This document shows, piece after piece, positions 1 to 10,718 of a stretch of DNA of 64,000 bases (its first letter is position 1; each line of letters opens with the position of its first letter). This DNA is from Taudactylus pleione (Eukaryota > Chordata > Amphibia > Anura > Myobatrachidae): the NCBI GenBank assembly GCA_031769625.1, contig JAUIMM010000178.1:29778001-29842000 (forward strand), written 5' to 3'. Below the pieces are notes generated by a model. That model saw only the letters and a program-made list of their open reading frames with translations, was not told the origin of the DNA and made no database searches. A program made the translations under genes and the position numbers.

Positions 1-2137
1 CCGATCGTAGCGGAAGAGGCCAAGGTTCGTCTGCCAGAAGGAATAAAAGATCGGAGTACCAAACCCGACGAGGCCAATCCGGAGCCACTAGGATGACGGT
101 GGACGACTCTCGTTTGATACGCTTGAGAATCCGAGGGAGGAGCGGAAACGGTGGGAACAGGTACACAAGGCTGTACAGCCAAGGGATCAGTAAAGCATCC
201 GCTCCCACCGCTGCCGGATCCATGGTCCTGGAGCAGTAAAGGGGTAGTTAATGATTTATCCGAGATGCCATCAGGTCTATCTGTGGCTTCCCCCATCTGC
301 AAACCAGTTGATGAAAGACCTCGGGATGAAGGGACCACTCCCCGGGATGAAGATCCTGACGACTGAGGTAGTCCGCTTCCCAGTTGTCGACCCCCGGAAT
401 AAACACTGCGGAAATGACCTCTACGTGTCTTTCTGCCCACAGAAGGATGCGACTGGCTTCTCTCATTGCCATCCGACTGCGGGTTCCCCCTTGGCGATTT
501 ATGTATGCCACTGCAGTGGCGTTGTCGGATTGTATCCGAACCGGAAGTCCTCGTAACAGAGGAGCAGCCTGTATCAAAGCTCTGTAGACTGCCCGCAGTT
601 CGAGAACATTGATTGGTAAGAGGGACTCCTGCTGCGACCAAAGCCCCTGGAAGTGATTGTCCAGAACCACCGCTCCCCATCCGCGGAGGCTGGCGTCCGT
701 GGTGACCAAGGTCCAATTCCAAATTCCGAAGCGCCGACCCGCTAACAGATGCTCCGTCCGAAGCCACCAGTGCAAGGATATGCGGGTCCGGGGAGACAGA
801 CGCACCAGCCGATGCATCTGTAGGTGGGACCCGGACCACTGAGACAGAAGATCCAGTTGAAATATTCTGGAGTGAAATCTGCCGAATTGGATGGCCTCGA
901 AGGAAGCCACCATTTTCCCCAGGAGACGGATGCAAAGATGCACAGATACTCTCCTGGGTCTGAGCACTAGACGAACCAGCTCCTGTATGGCTATGGCCTT
1001 GTCCCTTGGCAAGAATATACGAAGCAGAACAGTGTCTAGAATCATTCCTAGGAACTGAAGTCTCTGGGACGGCATCAACTGAGACTTCTGGAAGTTCACA
1101 ATCCATCCATGTTGAATGAGAATCTGATGTGTAAGGGACAATTGGTGTAAAAGGACTTCTGCCGTCGGAGCCTTGATGAGTAAATCGTCTAGGTACGGAA
1201 CTATCGTCACCCCCCGAGAGCGCAAGTGAGACACCATGACGGCCATCATTTTGGTGAATACCCTGGGAGCTGACGAGAGACCGAATGGCAGGGCCTGAAA
1301 CTGGAAATGAGCTTCCCTGATGGCAATTCTGAGGAAAGCCTGGTGAGGAACCCAAATTGGGACATGCAGATAGGCGTCCTTGATATCTATCGACACCAGA
1401 AACTCTTCTGCCTCTAGTCCCGCAATGACAGAATGGAGAGATTCCATCTTGAACCTGTGAAATGAAAGATACTGGTTCAAGGATTTCAGATTCAGAATGG
1501 GTCTGACTGACCCATCTGGTTTCGGAACCACAAAAAGGTTTGAGTAAAACCCTTGTTGTCTTTGTGCAGTGGGAACCGCCACAAGGACCTCGGCCAGCAA
1601 AAGTTTCTCGATCGCTTGACGCAAAATTAGTTGCTTCAAGGGATCGACGGGCAAACCTGTTGTAAAATAACGCCGAGGAGGAGTGAAAGCGAACTCGATC
1701 TTGTACCCTTGAGATACCGGATTTCGAACCCAAGTGTCTGGAGAAGTCCGTCTCCAAACCTCCGAGAAACGCTGGAGGCGAGCCCCCACCTTCGGATTCC
1801 CGAGATGGGATGGGAGCCCGTCATGCCACAGGCTTGTCTGCTGGCTTGGGATCTGGACGGCGGCCAATATTTGCTTGACGTCCTCTAGCACGGCCTCCTC
1901 GCCCCGCTGAAGACGAACCTCGCGATCGTCCCTGAAATCTTGCCGATGCTCGAAAGGAACGAAAGGAAGGTCCCCTAAACGAGCGACGCGGAGGAGGTGC
2001 TGATGAAGGTAGAAAAGTACTCTTACCTCCAGTGGCCAGCGAGATCCATTTGTCCAGCTCTGGACCAAATAAAATATCGCCTGTGAAAGGAAGAGCTTCC
2101 ACTGCTCTTTTTGACTCCGCATCCGCTTGCCAGGCAC
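1..2137 (-). pseudogene. DIRS reverse transcriptase/RNase H, nonsense-interrupted
   Basis: This gene would copy the element RNA into DNA. The visible RT core includes LNLKSLNQYL, the SIDIKDAYLHVPI block, LPFGLSSAPRVFTK and the catalytic YLDDLL box. RNase H follows, with TTDASLRGWGAV, NVLELRAVYRAL and QSDNATAVAYIN. A stop codon at 248-250 follows ASRINH. The + strand DIRS copy has a lysine codon at that point, and the frame here stays open and homologous (YLFPP, LLPRIL, VAPDWPRR) from the stop to the window edge. A single nonsense change therefore appears to truncate an otherwise intact ORF. The open frame overlaps the end of the gag-like ORF by about 300 bases, so the true start is probably inside that overlap. 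Confidence 0.85.
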
Positions 2138-3281
2138 GAAGCCAAAGTGCCCGGCGAGCAGAGACCGCCGAAGCAGAAATCCTAGCGCCTACCTGGCCGA
2201 TATCTCTGGAGGCGTCTCCTAAGTATACAGCAGACTCCTGAATATGTTCTGCCAAGGTAATCAGATCTGCCCGCGGAGTGCTGGATCTAAGACCCTCAGT
2301 CAATTGTTCCGCCCACTTTTCCACAGCCTTGTTGACCCAAGATCCTACCAAGGCCGGCCGGAGAAGTGCACCTGCGGCCGTATAAATGGATTTCAAAGTG
2401 GTTTCTAATCTCCGCTCTGAGGTTTCCTTCAGTGTAGTAGCTCCTGGAACAGGTAACGTGGTCTTCTTTGACAACCGAGAAACCGAAGAATCCACAGGTG
2501 GCGGGGTCTCCCACCTCTTCCTATTTTCCGCAGGAAATGGGTAAAGAGAGAAAAAACGCTTAGGAATCTGGAATTTACGGTCCGGATTCTGCCAGGCTGC
2601 CGTCATCTGTTCATCCAACTGGAGAGAAACAGGGAATGTGACGGCCATCTTCTGTGACCTGGCAAATAAGGAGTCTTCTAACGATTCTGGAGCTTCCTGG
2701 CCAGAAATCTTAAGAACTTCCCTTACCGCTAGAATGAGTGCGTCAATACCCTGCAATGCCTCAGGTTCTTGTGAGTAAGTCTCTACGTCTGATTCGTCCA
2801 GCATCTCCCCTTCCTCCTGAGACGAGTGATCCGCTGCCGAATCCTCATCCGACTGGAGAACCGCCGGAAGAGCCCTCTTTTTAGATGAGCGACTTACCGT
2901 AGCTTCAGGAGCTTTAGACGCAGAACCCATCGCTTGAGCAAGGCTATTCACCGAGCGGACTAAATTCTGAGCCCACGCTGGTTCTGCTAGAAAAGAAGGG
3001 TGAGATGTGCCAGGTAGATCTCTGGCAGACTCCCGTTCCCTACGGGAAGCGGCTAATTCAGAAGAAAGGTCCGCCATGACCCCGGCCAAACTATTTATGA
3101 AGGAGGGAGTGACAGACTGCGTGTTAGCACTGTCTGCTTCACACGTCTCGCACAGGGAAGACCCTTCGGAGCGAGCATGGGTAAACTTCTTCCTGCACTT
3201 AGTGCAGGCAAACAGCTTTTGTGATGCAGTTTTTTCTGTCCTGGATGTCATCATGTACTCACAGACAAGCACCACATACAA
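1821..3281 (-). CDS. DIRS gag-like structural protein
   Basis: The 486-residue ORF precedes the RT gene, as expected for DIRS ORF1. Near its N-terminus is a CTKC-type cysteine cluster (CTKCRKKF, then CETC), which could be a small zinc-binding motif. The middle is acidic and serine-rich. A conserved C-terminal half carries KRFFSLYPFP, KKWETPP-type and SARRALWLRAWQADAESK segments that recur in the gag of the DIRS copy at 39568-41119. The extreme C-terminus is arginine, glycine and serine rich and could bind nucleic acid. Start choice follows the first methionine in the frame; a second methionine ten residues in (MTSRTEKT) is an equally good start. The role in particle formation is inferred from family position, not from a recognised fold. 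Confidence 0.75.
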   Translation of the reverse strand: MYVVLVCEYMMTSRTEKTASQKLFACTKCRKKFTHARSEGSSLCETCEADSANTQSVTPSFINSLAGVMADLSSELAASRRERESARDLPGTSHPSFLAEPAWAQNLVRSVNSLAQAMGSASKAPEATVSRSSKKRALPAVLQSDEDSAADHSSQEEGEMLDESDVETYSQEPEALQGIDALILAVREVLKISGQEAPESLEDSLFARSQKMAVTFPVSLQLDEQMTAAWQNPDRKFQIPKRFFSLYPFPAENRKRWETPPPVDSSVSRLSKKTTLPVPGATTLKETSERRLETTLKSIYTAAGALLRPALVGSWVNKAVEKWAEQLTEGLRSSTPRADLITLAEHIQESAVYLGDASRDIGQVGARISASAVSARRALWLRAWQADAESKRAVEALPFTGDILFGPELDKWISLATGGKSTFLPSSAPPPRRSFRGPSFRSFRASARFQGRSRGSSSAGRGGRARGRQANIGRRPDPKPADKPVA

Positions 3282-4425
3282 TTCAGGAATGCAGAAGAAG
3301 TATAGGGAGAAGCAGAATTACAATAATAATGCTACTCAAGTATGGGAGCAGACAGAGCAATAAGGGAGGAGCAGAATTTCAATAATAATGCTACTCAAAT
3401 TGCCGGCAGAGCAGTATAGGAGGAGCAGAATAATGCAACTCAGTAACAGGGGCAGACAGGCATATAAGGGAGGAGCAGTCAATAGGACCAGAAAGTAGTT
3501 AAAACCACCTTCTGTATTTACAGATCCCCTGTAGATGCTCTCAGTCTTCTTCTCTCCCCCTCCGCTCAGTGCCTGCAGTCTGAGGCGCCACTCCCGTTCA
3601 GAGCGCGCCAAACTAGCCCAGGCAGTGAAGGAGGAAGAGGAGGAGGGACCCATAAGCTCCTCCTCCTAATGGCCGCCGCTTTGTATGCGCGCGGCATACA
3701 CTTATACAGTGGGACGTTCTCACTCTCTGTCCCCGCACTGACAGCGGGGGCCAGCGGCACGACCGCCGCCAGTGATAACCGTGCCGGTGCCTTTTACACA
3801 AGCACCGGCACGCAGAGGCAGGACTGCTGTGACCGCGCCTACCTAACAGCCAGCGCCGGTGTTCTATCACAACACCAGCGTGGCAACTGACTGCGGGGCT
3901 GACAGCCGCGCGCTGTTTTCAGACCCAGCAGTTATTTTCACCTCTCCTGCTAGTCAGGAGAGGTGTGCTACTCACCGGGCTGCTGCGGCCAGAGCGCTGG
4001 GCAGTGAGGGGAGAGCGGGGACCCGGACACAAGCCAGTGGTAGCTGTGGCGGGCCCCGCTGAGTCTGATGACTCCTAACTGCCTAAAGCAGCCTCCCCTC
4101 CATAGGGTGACCGGACACGGCTGCAGTAGCCATGTGGTCCCCTCTCTAGCGGCTCCCACGATGCAGGCAGACTGTCACAGCTAACAGTCTGCCTGTCCTC
4201 TTGTGACTTTGATTCTTTTATCTATATAAAATTAATATAAGGGCTGGAGACAGCCCCTGTGCACCGGCTCTATTCGGGCACATTCTAAAAACTGGGGTTG
4301 ATGGGGCATAGAGGGGGAGGAGCCAGTCACACTTGTAGATTTTTAAAGTGCCAGGCTCAACTCAACCCACCGTCTATACCCCACTGTCATGAAGCTCCAG
4401 TGTCCCCTAGTGGATGAAGGAGAAA
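3282..4425 (-). repeat. Leader and terminal region of the DIRS element at 1-4425
   Basis: This GC-rich stretch has no supported gene. It holds the upstream untranslated leader of the minus-strand DIRS element. Short direct repeats of a GGAGCAGAAT-containing unit lie at 3307-3430. The terminus near 4380-4425 contains CTCCAGTGTCCCCTAGTGG. Short ORFs here on both strands look like composition artefacts. Confidence 0.5.
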
Positions 4426-4836
4426 TGGACAATCCTCTAGTTGGAACACAGAAGTTTGTCCTTGGAGCACATCTTTAAAGTCAAATTGGGAAATCTCTAT
4501 GCCATGAAACAAAAGATTAAGATTAGCACTTGCTTATATTCCTCAATGTTATCGGTTGATGAATTTCACCATATGTTACTAAGGCAAAGGAGTGAATGTA
4601 AGCTATGCATGATTATAATATTTAATATGCGTTTATGAGCATGGTGAAACTTTGTCTGTCAGTTTACCATCCAGCACAGATATGTAGTCAGATTGTTCTG
4701 TGTGTTACATTAGGGTGGTCCACTTTAACATTGTCAAAAACAGAGATGCTTGAATCATGCCTCAACATAGACTATTTTTGTCCATTATAATGTAGTAACT
4801 TGTTTACCAAATGTTAACATTTTACATTGTAGTTTA
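4426..4836. other. Unassigned AT-rich DNA
   Basis: I see no gene, repeat end or RNA here. The stretch separates the DIRS terminus from the decayed coding relic at 4837-5508. Confidence 0.4.
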
Positions 4837-5508
4837 GTGGTCGCCCAGAAGTTTACTTTCTGGAAGCTGACACAAATGGAGATTATGCTTTCCAATGTCT
4901 TCTCATGTATATACTGCTCTACTGGAGGCCCAGAAGTTGGAATTTTCAACCGCTTTCAGAAAGAATGGAGAATTATTGATAAAAATGTTTATAGTGCAGT
5001 GGATATTGCCCTCTTCCAAGATCCTATATTAAACCGATTACAATAGGAAATGTTAGAATATTTACCAAATGCACTGGAAAAACAGCAACCAAGAGACGAT
5101 TATCGAGAGCTTTTGCATTTATTTCTTTCGTTTCTTGGTGATGGAAATAGCAGGGAAGCATTTTGAGCTCCTGGTCCTACTCACCATGCTCGATGGATGG
5201 GTAAAGGTATTTACGCTCTGAAAGTATGTCTTTCTAAATCATTTCCAGTTAACACCTAGAGAGGCAAACAATATGGCGAATTTGGCTTTGTTTGTAAGTA
5301 TTGGAATGAAGCTCCATTGGGAATTAGAGCACAATATAATGACATCGAGCTCTTAAGTCTTCTAAAAATCTACCCTGTAACAATTGGTAAGAAAGCTTAC
5401 ATTGCTTTTACCAGACACCTCTGGTTTCTTTCTGAACGCTTGGTAGATTTAGCATTTTTTGACAATCAAGTGTCTACGAAAACCAAACAAAAAATGGTGA
5501 AAATCTGA
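4837..5508 (+). pseudogene. Decayed intronless coding relic of unknown family
   Basis: One reading frame runs through the whole interval, interrupted by three stops at about 5044, 5164 and 5257. Conceptual residues include QPRDDYRELLHLFLSFLG, then PGPTHHARWMGKGIYALKV, then LWFLSERLVDLAFFD. The histidine-rich PG.THHARWM block looks like a conserved motif and I associate it loosely with transposon-encoded proteins of invertebrates and fishes, but I cannot name the family. The preserved frame with only point stops suggests fairly recent loss of function or domestication followed by decay. A processed copy of a host gene is the alternative. Confidence 0.5.
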
Positions 5509-5942
5509 AACGTCCACAGCTACCCGATTTTCTGCAATGTATTCAACTATCTGAGGTCGCAGATCTAAAGATGCCCATACACGGTATGATTTATTACCCG
5601 ATATGGACAGTTTTGACGGGTTGTTCAGACCAATCGTATAAAAATAGGTGTTTTTTGTGTGTTCTGCGACCCCTATGCGCGTCCCCACCGTCCCCTAGTT
5701 GGATCGCAGATCAGATGGTTTTGCAGAGAGATCTCAACCGATCGTGTGCGATGTGACACACATCGTATGTACTTTTGTTCATCTGCGATCCGATGTAGGA
5801 TCTTTGATATCCCTGGCCACTCCCCGCCGCCATTTTTGTGTCAGACGATGTGGAGAAGAGAACAAGAAAGCAGCATTGTTTTGATCGTCTGTCAGAAGTT
5901 GACTTGATCGCGTTCAAGTGAGTATATACATCCCTGTACCAT

Positions 5943-6350
5943 CACCCCTGCTCCACCAATGCATACCACTGGCCCACCGAGGTGTATTAACCCCTGATCC
6001 ACCAATGCATACCACTGGCCCACCAATGTATAACCCCTGACCCACCAATGCATACCACTGCCTCACCAATGTATAACCCCTGACCCACCAATGCATACCA
6101 CTGCCTCACCAATGTATAACCCCTGACCCACCAATGCATATTACTGCCCCACCAATGTATATTAACCCCTGACCCACCAATGCATACCACTGCCCCACCA
6201 ATTTGTATTAGTCCCTGACCCACCAATACATACCACTGCCCCACCAATGTATATTAACCCCTGACCCACCAATGCATACCACTGCCCCACCAATTTGTAT
6301 TAATCCCTGACCCACCAATGCATACCACTGCCCCACCAATATGTCTATAC
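5943..6350. repeat. Minisatellite, about nine units of 43-46 bp
   Basis: Units begin with a CCCCTGACCCACCAATGCAT core followed by an ACCACTGCCCCACCAATG-type core. Three units are 43 bp; later units are 46 bp through an extra TATTAA-type triplet. The unit itself looks like two related half-units, each ending in CCACCAATG or CACCAATG. It lies in the left untranslated part of the Harbinger element. Minus-strand ORFs through it encode only the repeated MHWWVRG-like string and are not genes. Confidence 0.9.
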
Positions 6351-6684
6351 CTAAACATAGAAGCCCATCATTGTTTATAATACACAATACCATCATTGTA
6401 CCTCTTGGCTAAAGCTGAATATAAACAATGCTTGTATTCCCCCTTTACAAATAATTATAGACTCAAAATAGTTATCGTTTTTTTTAATAAAAGATGGTAA
6501 AACAAAGTAATTTTTTTAAACAAATTTTATTTAAACAATTAAAACATATAAACTAATTTAAAACCTTCAAGCATCAAAACATTAGAACTGTAAAAACTAT
6601 TCTAAAAACTTCACACATAAAAACATTAAAAGGGTAAACATTTATAAATATATTTCAATAGATTTGTTTTTCCAACAGGATTGA
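6351..6684. other. AT-rich noncoding part of the Harbinger element
   Basis: No gene is visible. A TTTTTCCAACAG sequence ending at 6678 resembles a 3' splice site just upstream of the MADF exon. Confidence 0.4.
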
Positions 6685-7098
6685 GAAGTGCTATTGAAAA
6701 AAAAATTCCTAACAGAATTTGTTGAGCAGTTCCACCAACATGGATGTATGTGGCGCATGAAAAGTGCAGATTATCGCATCAAACAGAAGAGAGCTGCTGC
6801 AGTCCATGCGCTTGTCCAACTAAGCAAGCCCTATCACGATTAGGCGGATCCAGATTGGGTCAAGCACAAGATCCAAAATTTGAGAACAGTTTATGTCCGC
6901 GAGCATCAGAAACAAAAGGAATCTCGGGCATCCGGAGAAGGGGCAGCTGATGTATACTGCAGTACATTGTGGTACTTTAAGCTCCTAAAATTCCTGCAGG
7001 AGTCTCAGCGACTGTCACAGGCCTTATTGATTGACAGTGTTCCTGAGGAAGCTGGTGGGGACAACCTAGACAATGAACAAGCATCCTCCCGCGGAGTA
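6685..7098 (+). pseudogene. Harbinger MADF-type DNA-binding protein, exon 1
   Basis: In the second Harbinger gene this protein is thought to bind transposon ends and help import the transposase. The frame reads FLTEFVEQFHQHGCMWR, then RAAAVHALVQLSKPYH, DPDWVKHKIQNLRTVYVRE and LWYFKLLKFL, which is the layout of a MADF (Adf-1-like Myb/SANT) domain. A TAG stop at 6841-6843 breaks the domain. The exon ends in phase 0 at a GTAAGT donor (7099), which pairs with the phase-0 acceptor before 8026. The HARBI1-like exon on the other strand lies inside the resulting intron. Confidence 0.7.
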
Positions 7099-7168
7099 GT
7101 AAGTATAATAGTTTTTTTATACACTACATTAATTTTTATTTACAAGTTCACATGCCAACTATAGTTCA

Positions 7169-7946
7169 TTAACGTATACTGTCGTCCTGCCACGGTACTG
7201 CCCCCACTCCGTTGAAGTAGGCCATATATTGCTCCCTGACCTCTTTAGCCCTTGCAGTCCCTGTTGTTGCCAACACTGAGGATGGGGCCACAGAAACCAT
7301 AGACAGTGTTTCCTCGGGATGTTCCTGGTCATCAGGCACAGCTGTGTCTGATGCCATACTGCGTAAAGTTGTTTTTTTCCTTAGAAAATTGTGGAGAACA
7401 GAGCAGGCCAAGACAACATGATCTATTTTGTCCACATGAAGGTTGATGCTTGTGTGGAAAATCCTAAAACGGATGCTTAAAATCCCAAAAGCGTTTTCAA
7501 CTACTCTCCGCACCCTGAAAAGACGGTAGTTGAATATGCACTTTTCTTTTGTCACGGCGCGTTGTACATACAGCTTCAGATAATGCTCGTGGAGAGCAAA
7601 CGCCTCATCTGCCACAAAAACATAGTTTAGGCCGTGCTTCGTTTCCGTACTTGGTGGCAGGTTCAGGCGTTGGGATGTCAGTCTCATAGAAGAGGGTTTG
7701 CTTAAATGACCCCCCATCTGAAGTACGGCCATTTTTACCCACATCAACAAAAATCAATTCATAATTGGCGTTCACAACCGCCATGAGCACTATGCTGTAA
7801 AATCCTTTATAATAAAATGATCCAATGTGGGTAGGTGGATTAATCCTGATATGTTTCACATCTATTGCTCCATCATAGTTTGGGAAGTTCCATCTACGTT
7901 CAAATTCCTCTGCAATGATCTTCCACTCCTCCACCGTTGTCAGGAA
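7169..7946 (-). pseudogene. HARBI1-like transposase, catalytic exon, frameshifted
   Basis: A TTTATTCTAG acceptor precedes the exon at 7946. It begins FLTTVEEWK and contains the DDE catalytic core of Harbinger transposases. The first aspartate is in GAIDVKHIRI, the second in the DVGKNGRTSDGG block, and the glutamate in RRVVENAFGIL. The first part (to about 7680) and the last part (from about 7690 down, beginning at LNLPPS then YVFVADEAF) are in different frames, so there is a small indel near 7640-7690. The C-terminal end reads CSVLHNFL. The product would cut and rejoin transposon ends at a 3-bp target. It is not functional as it stands. Confidence 0.85.
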
Positions 7947-8025
7947 CTAGAATAAAGAAAAAATGTAATTAAACATTTGTAAAACCTGAAATTAACATTA
8001 ATCAATTCTGTCTTTTCTCCAACAG

Positions 8026-8304
8026 CCTTCAACACCTAACCTCGACTTGACAGTCAGCCCGCAAAATCCCTCCCAAAGTGGCAGTGAGGCAGATGTCAGT
8101 GAGGTCTCACAACCTACCCCTAAACGCCGGAGATACCAGCGCAAGAACCCGGTTACACAGGGTCCTCTATTAGACCAGGTCAAGCTGGCATTAAACAAAC
8201 CGCCGGACATGTTTGACCACCTTGCCACACACATGCGATCAGTTTCCGCGAAATGGTTGAAAGCCAGCAAATACATGCCCAGTGGATTCTGTGTGAAACA
8301 GTAA
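8026..8304 (+). pseudogene. Harbinger MADF-type protein, exon 2
   Basis: The exon follows CTTTTCTCCAACAG and opens in phase 0, continuing exon 1 (ending 7098). It encodes a serine-rich linker, a basic stretch (PKRRRYQRKN) that could act as a nuclear localisation signal, and a helix-forming tail (LLDQVKLALNKPPDMFDHLA). The frame stops at 8302. A proline and serine rich tail in another frame continues to 8591 (for example YSYPPPSYQPTPQIGPTP), so the original C-terminus was probably longer and is separated by an indel near 8290. The exon sits within the intron of the antisense transposase. Confidence 0.6.
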
Positions 8305-8591
8305 TACGGGGTAGATCCCAAAATCTGGCCAGCACTACAAGGCTCACTGATGACCCAGTCCCCCAGACAACGATGCAGCCCTGCTATGGCCCATCTACAT
8401 CCCACAGTTCATCCTACAGTTACCCTCCACCAAGTTACCAGCCCACACCACAAATAGGGCCAACCCCATCCCAGCCTACCCCCCATCCCAGTTTTCCAAC
8501 GCCGCAAACCACTAACCCCTCAACAACCTCAGGCGTATATAGTGCCATGTTGGCGGAGGATGAGCAACCCACACAATGGTATAATATGTAA

Positions 8592-9494
8592 TTTGCAAAT
8601 TTACTACTGTATCAGCCAGTTTTTTCTCACTCAATACCTGCTGCATGGTATGGGGTGCGGATGATGCGGATTGGGCAGGTCCACTAGGCGCATGGCGCAA
8701 GGACAGATTGTTGTTTGCCGGGGCCTCAATCTGCACTTACGCCATGTGCTTCTTGGCCTGTTCAACCCGTCATCTGACACACAACATACCATGCAGCTGG
8801 TATTGGGCGACAAAGAACTGGCTGATGTTGCAATTTTTATATAGTTAATATATAACATTTGTTTTTGGTAAACAAATAGAGTAAAACCATGAAAAGTAGA
8901 AAATGACCTTACAAATAGGTAAGGTGGGACACACAGGGTAGTAAAACAGACACAGCGTTAGCACTATTTGGTCTCATCACGTTGTTGGTGTATCTTTATG
9001 GACGTTTTGGATATTCTGTCAAGATTCATTGCTGTCCTGGGTTCGGACCTATATCACCTCCTCATCCATTTCTGACACCTGAGGTGTAATACATCTCTAA
9101 TAACATTGATTGTCTGACAAAAGAAACACTTTGTTTTTCTTCTTTTTTATCTACATATGGACTCATTGAGATACATTTGGAATCTGTGGAAAAGGTTAAT
9201 TTTCCTGAACATCTCATTAGCGCGGATTTGTAAGGTCATTTTCTATGTTTCATGTCTGTATTTGTAAGTTGGTGACTTATATATTGACCTTTTCTGCTGC
9301 TATATGAGGCAGCGCCTTATGTTGTGATATTTTTTCATTTTTGTATATCAGAGTAAAACCATGTTGGTTTTGCAGTTATGTTTAAAAAAAACATTTATAT
9401 ATACAGCCATGTTGGTTGATTTGCTTAAAAAATACATTAATAAAAAAAATAAATGAGTAGTGCTTTTACTTATTTTAAAGTAGTGAAATTTCAG
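8592..9494. other. Noncoding part of the Harbinger element
   Basis: This interval is intron for the minus-strand transposase and 3' region for the plus-strand gene. Short ORFs in it have no recognisable domain. Confidence 0.4.
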
Positions 9495-9920
9495 GACTTT
9501 CACAATGGCCTCACAGGTGTCCGGGATGCTGCGCCCCAACACCTGGGTGGAAATGAGGGTGCTGAACTTTAGGTCTTCAAAAGACCATCCTGTCGACAGA
9601 TATCGCAGGGTAGCCACCAACCTCTCCTCAGCTGGGATGGACATCCTCATATTGTTGTCCTGCCTTTGGATATAGGGAGTCACCAGACGCAACAACTCCT
9701 GGAAGTTGGCATCATCCATACACAGGAAGTTGCGATCGTCGTCCGGGTTATTCTCCCTGGGCTTCGTCAGCAGGGGCATATGGGAGCGAGTTTCCCTCTT
9801 CGTCAGCCACTCCTTGGTCCAGCAGGACCTCATCCTCCTCCTTCTCTCCTGAACTCCTTCACCTTTCAGCCTCAGATAGCCATAGGCTAGCAGAAGCTTA
9901 TAGCGATAGGAATCCATCAA
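9495..9920 (-). pseudogene. HARBI1-like transposase, N-terminal exon
   Basis: The exon starts with a methionine and basic region, then DANFQELLRLVTPYIQRQD, IPAEERLVATLRYL and CEAIVKVL. This is the helical N-terminal region that precedes the DDE domain in HARBI1-like proteins. It should be joined to the exon at 7169-7946. The open frame continues past the likely border to 9348, but residues after KVLK lose similarity to the family. I could not find a clean GT donor at the expected point, so the 3' border is approximate. Confidence 0.75.
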
Positions 9921-10223
9921 GAAAGCTTAAATCACACTTTGTAAAGGCAAGCCTTAAAACAAAGCAAAACACACTAGCAAAGTACTGCATTCAGCAGGGT
10001 AAACCTAGCCTCACTAGTCACTGAGCAGAGTGTGCAAAAATCTTAAAATTGCTGCTGCCTTTATACCCACTAGATAAGCCCTCCCCTATTGACATTCCAG
10101 CAGATGCATTGTGTGGTAATTTGCTGCATACGATGTATCTTATACGATTTCAAATTGTGTACGATAGATCAAATCGTATGGTCGTATGTGGAATCGTTGT
10201 ATTTTAAACACAAATCGGACAGA

Positions 10224-10715
10224 GGGCCTGATTCAGAGCCGGATGCTCTGACAGAGCGCTCGCTCTGAATCAGTGCCGGCCTTCTGTTTTTTTAGAGCGG
10301 CCTCCTGGCCGCTCGCATAGCTGTGGGTGACCATCGGGCTTGCGACGAGACCCTTGTGGTAGGGTCTCGTTGCCGCAAGCCCTAGAGTGCTTTCAGCTCT
10401 AACAAAGCCGAAAGCACTCCCACTGACATCACTTGTGATGTCAGTGGGGCCGGCCCCAGACGGTAGGCGTTCCCATGGGAACGCCTCCGTCTGGGCAGCC
10501 ACTCCCCCGGCCCGCCCACCAAAGGGGGCGTGCTGTCACTCAACATTGACAGCACGCTCCCTTTGGTACGAGACCCGGAGCGACGGTTTGCCCGTCGCTA
10601 TCCGGGTCTCGCACATGCGCACGACGGAGCTGGCTCCGTCGTGCGCATGGGCACTGGGCCACCATCGACCTGCTTGCGAGCGCATAGCACTCGCAAGCGG
10701 GTCTGAATCAGGCCC
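10224..10715. mobile_element. MITE with GGGCCTGATTCAG termini, copy 1
   Basis: The ends are inverted (GGGCCTGATTCAGAGCCG and CGGGTCTGAATCAGGCCC) and flanked by a direct AGA (10221-10223 and 10716-10718). The interior is GC-rich with several nested inverted repeats. It sits inside or at the edge of the Harbinger element. No coding capacity is apparent. The 3-bp duplication suggests mobilisation by a PIF/Harbinger-type transposase. Confidence 0.8.
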
Positions 10716-10718
10716 AGA

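Larger units (their letters stand above)
1..4425 (-). mobile_element. DIRS-like retrotransposon, 3' part outside the window
   Basis: The element reads on the minus strand. It holds a gag-like ORF followed by a reverse transcriptase/RNase H ORF in the same order as the more complete DIRS copy at 38365-44500. The tyrosine recombinase gene expected downstream lies beyond base 1. The upstream terminus is placed near 4425, where a GTCCCCTAGTGGATGAAGGA motif closes the GC-rich leader; this border is inferred, because the partner terminus is not visible. The proteins are clearly related to, but diverged from, the second copy, so this is another DIRS subfamily. Confidence 0.8.
5569..10223. mobile_element. 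Harbinger-superfamily DNA transposon
   Basis: The interval carries both hallmark genes of vertebrate Harbinger elements: a HARBI1-type DDE transposase on the minus strand and a MADF/Myb-like DNA-binding protein on the plus strand. The left end begins after TAA with AGATGCCCATACACGG, a typical terminal style. The right end is rich in CGTATG and AATCGT motifs like the left end, but its exact terminus is not resolved because a MITE is inserted at 10224. Related CGTATG motifs at 10745-10770, beyond the MITE, may be the displaced right end. Both genes carry disabling changes. Confidence 0.75.

Noticed and set aside
5914..6396. MHWWVRG-repeat ORFs, or a CRISPR-like array
   Set aside because: Units are directly adjacent with no unique spacers and the genome is vertebrate; this is a minisatellite.
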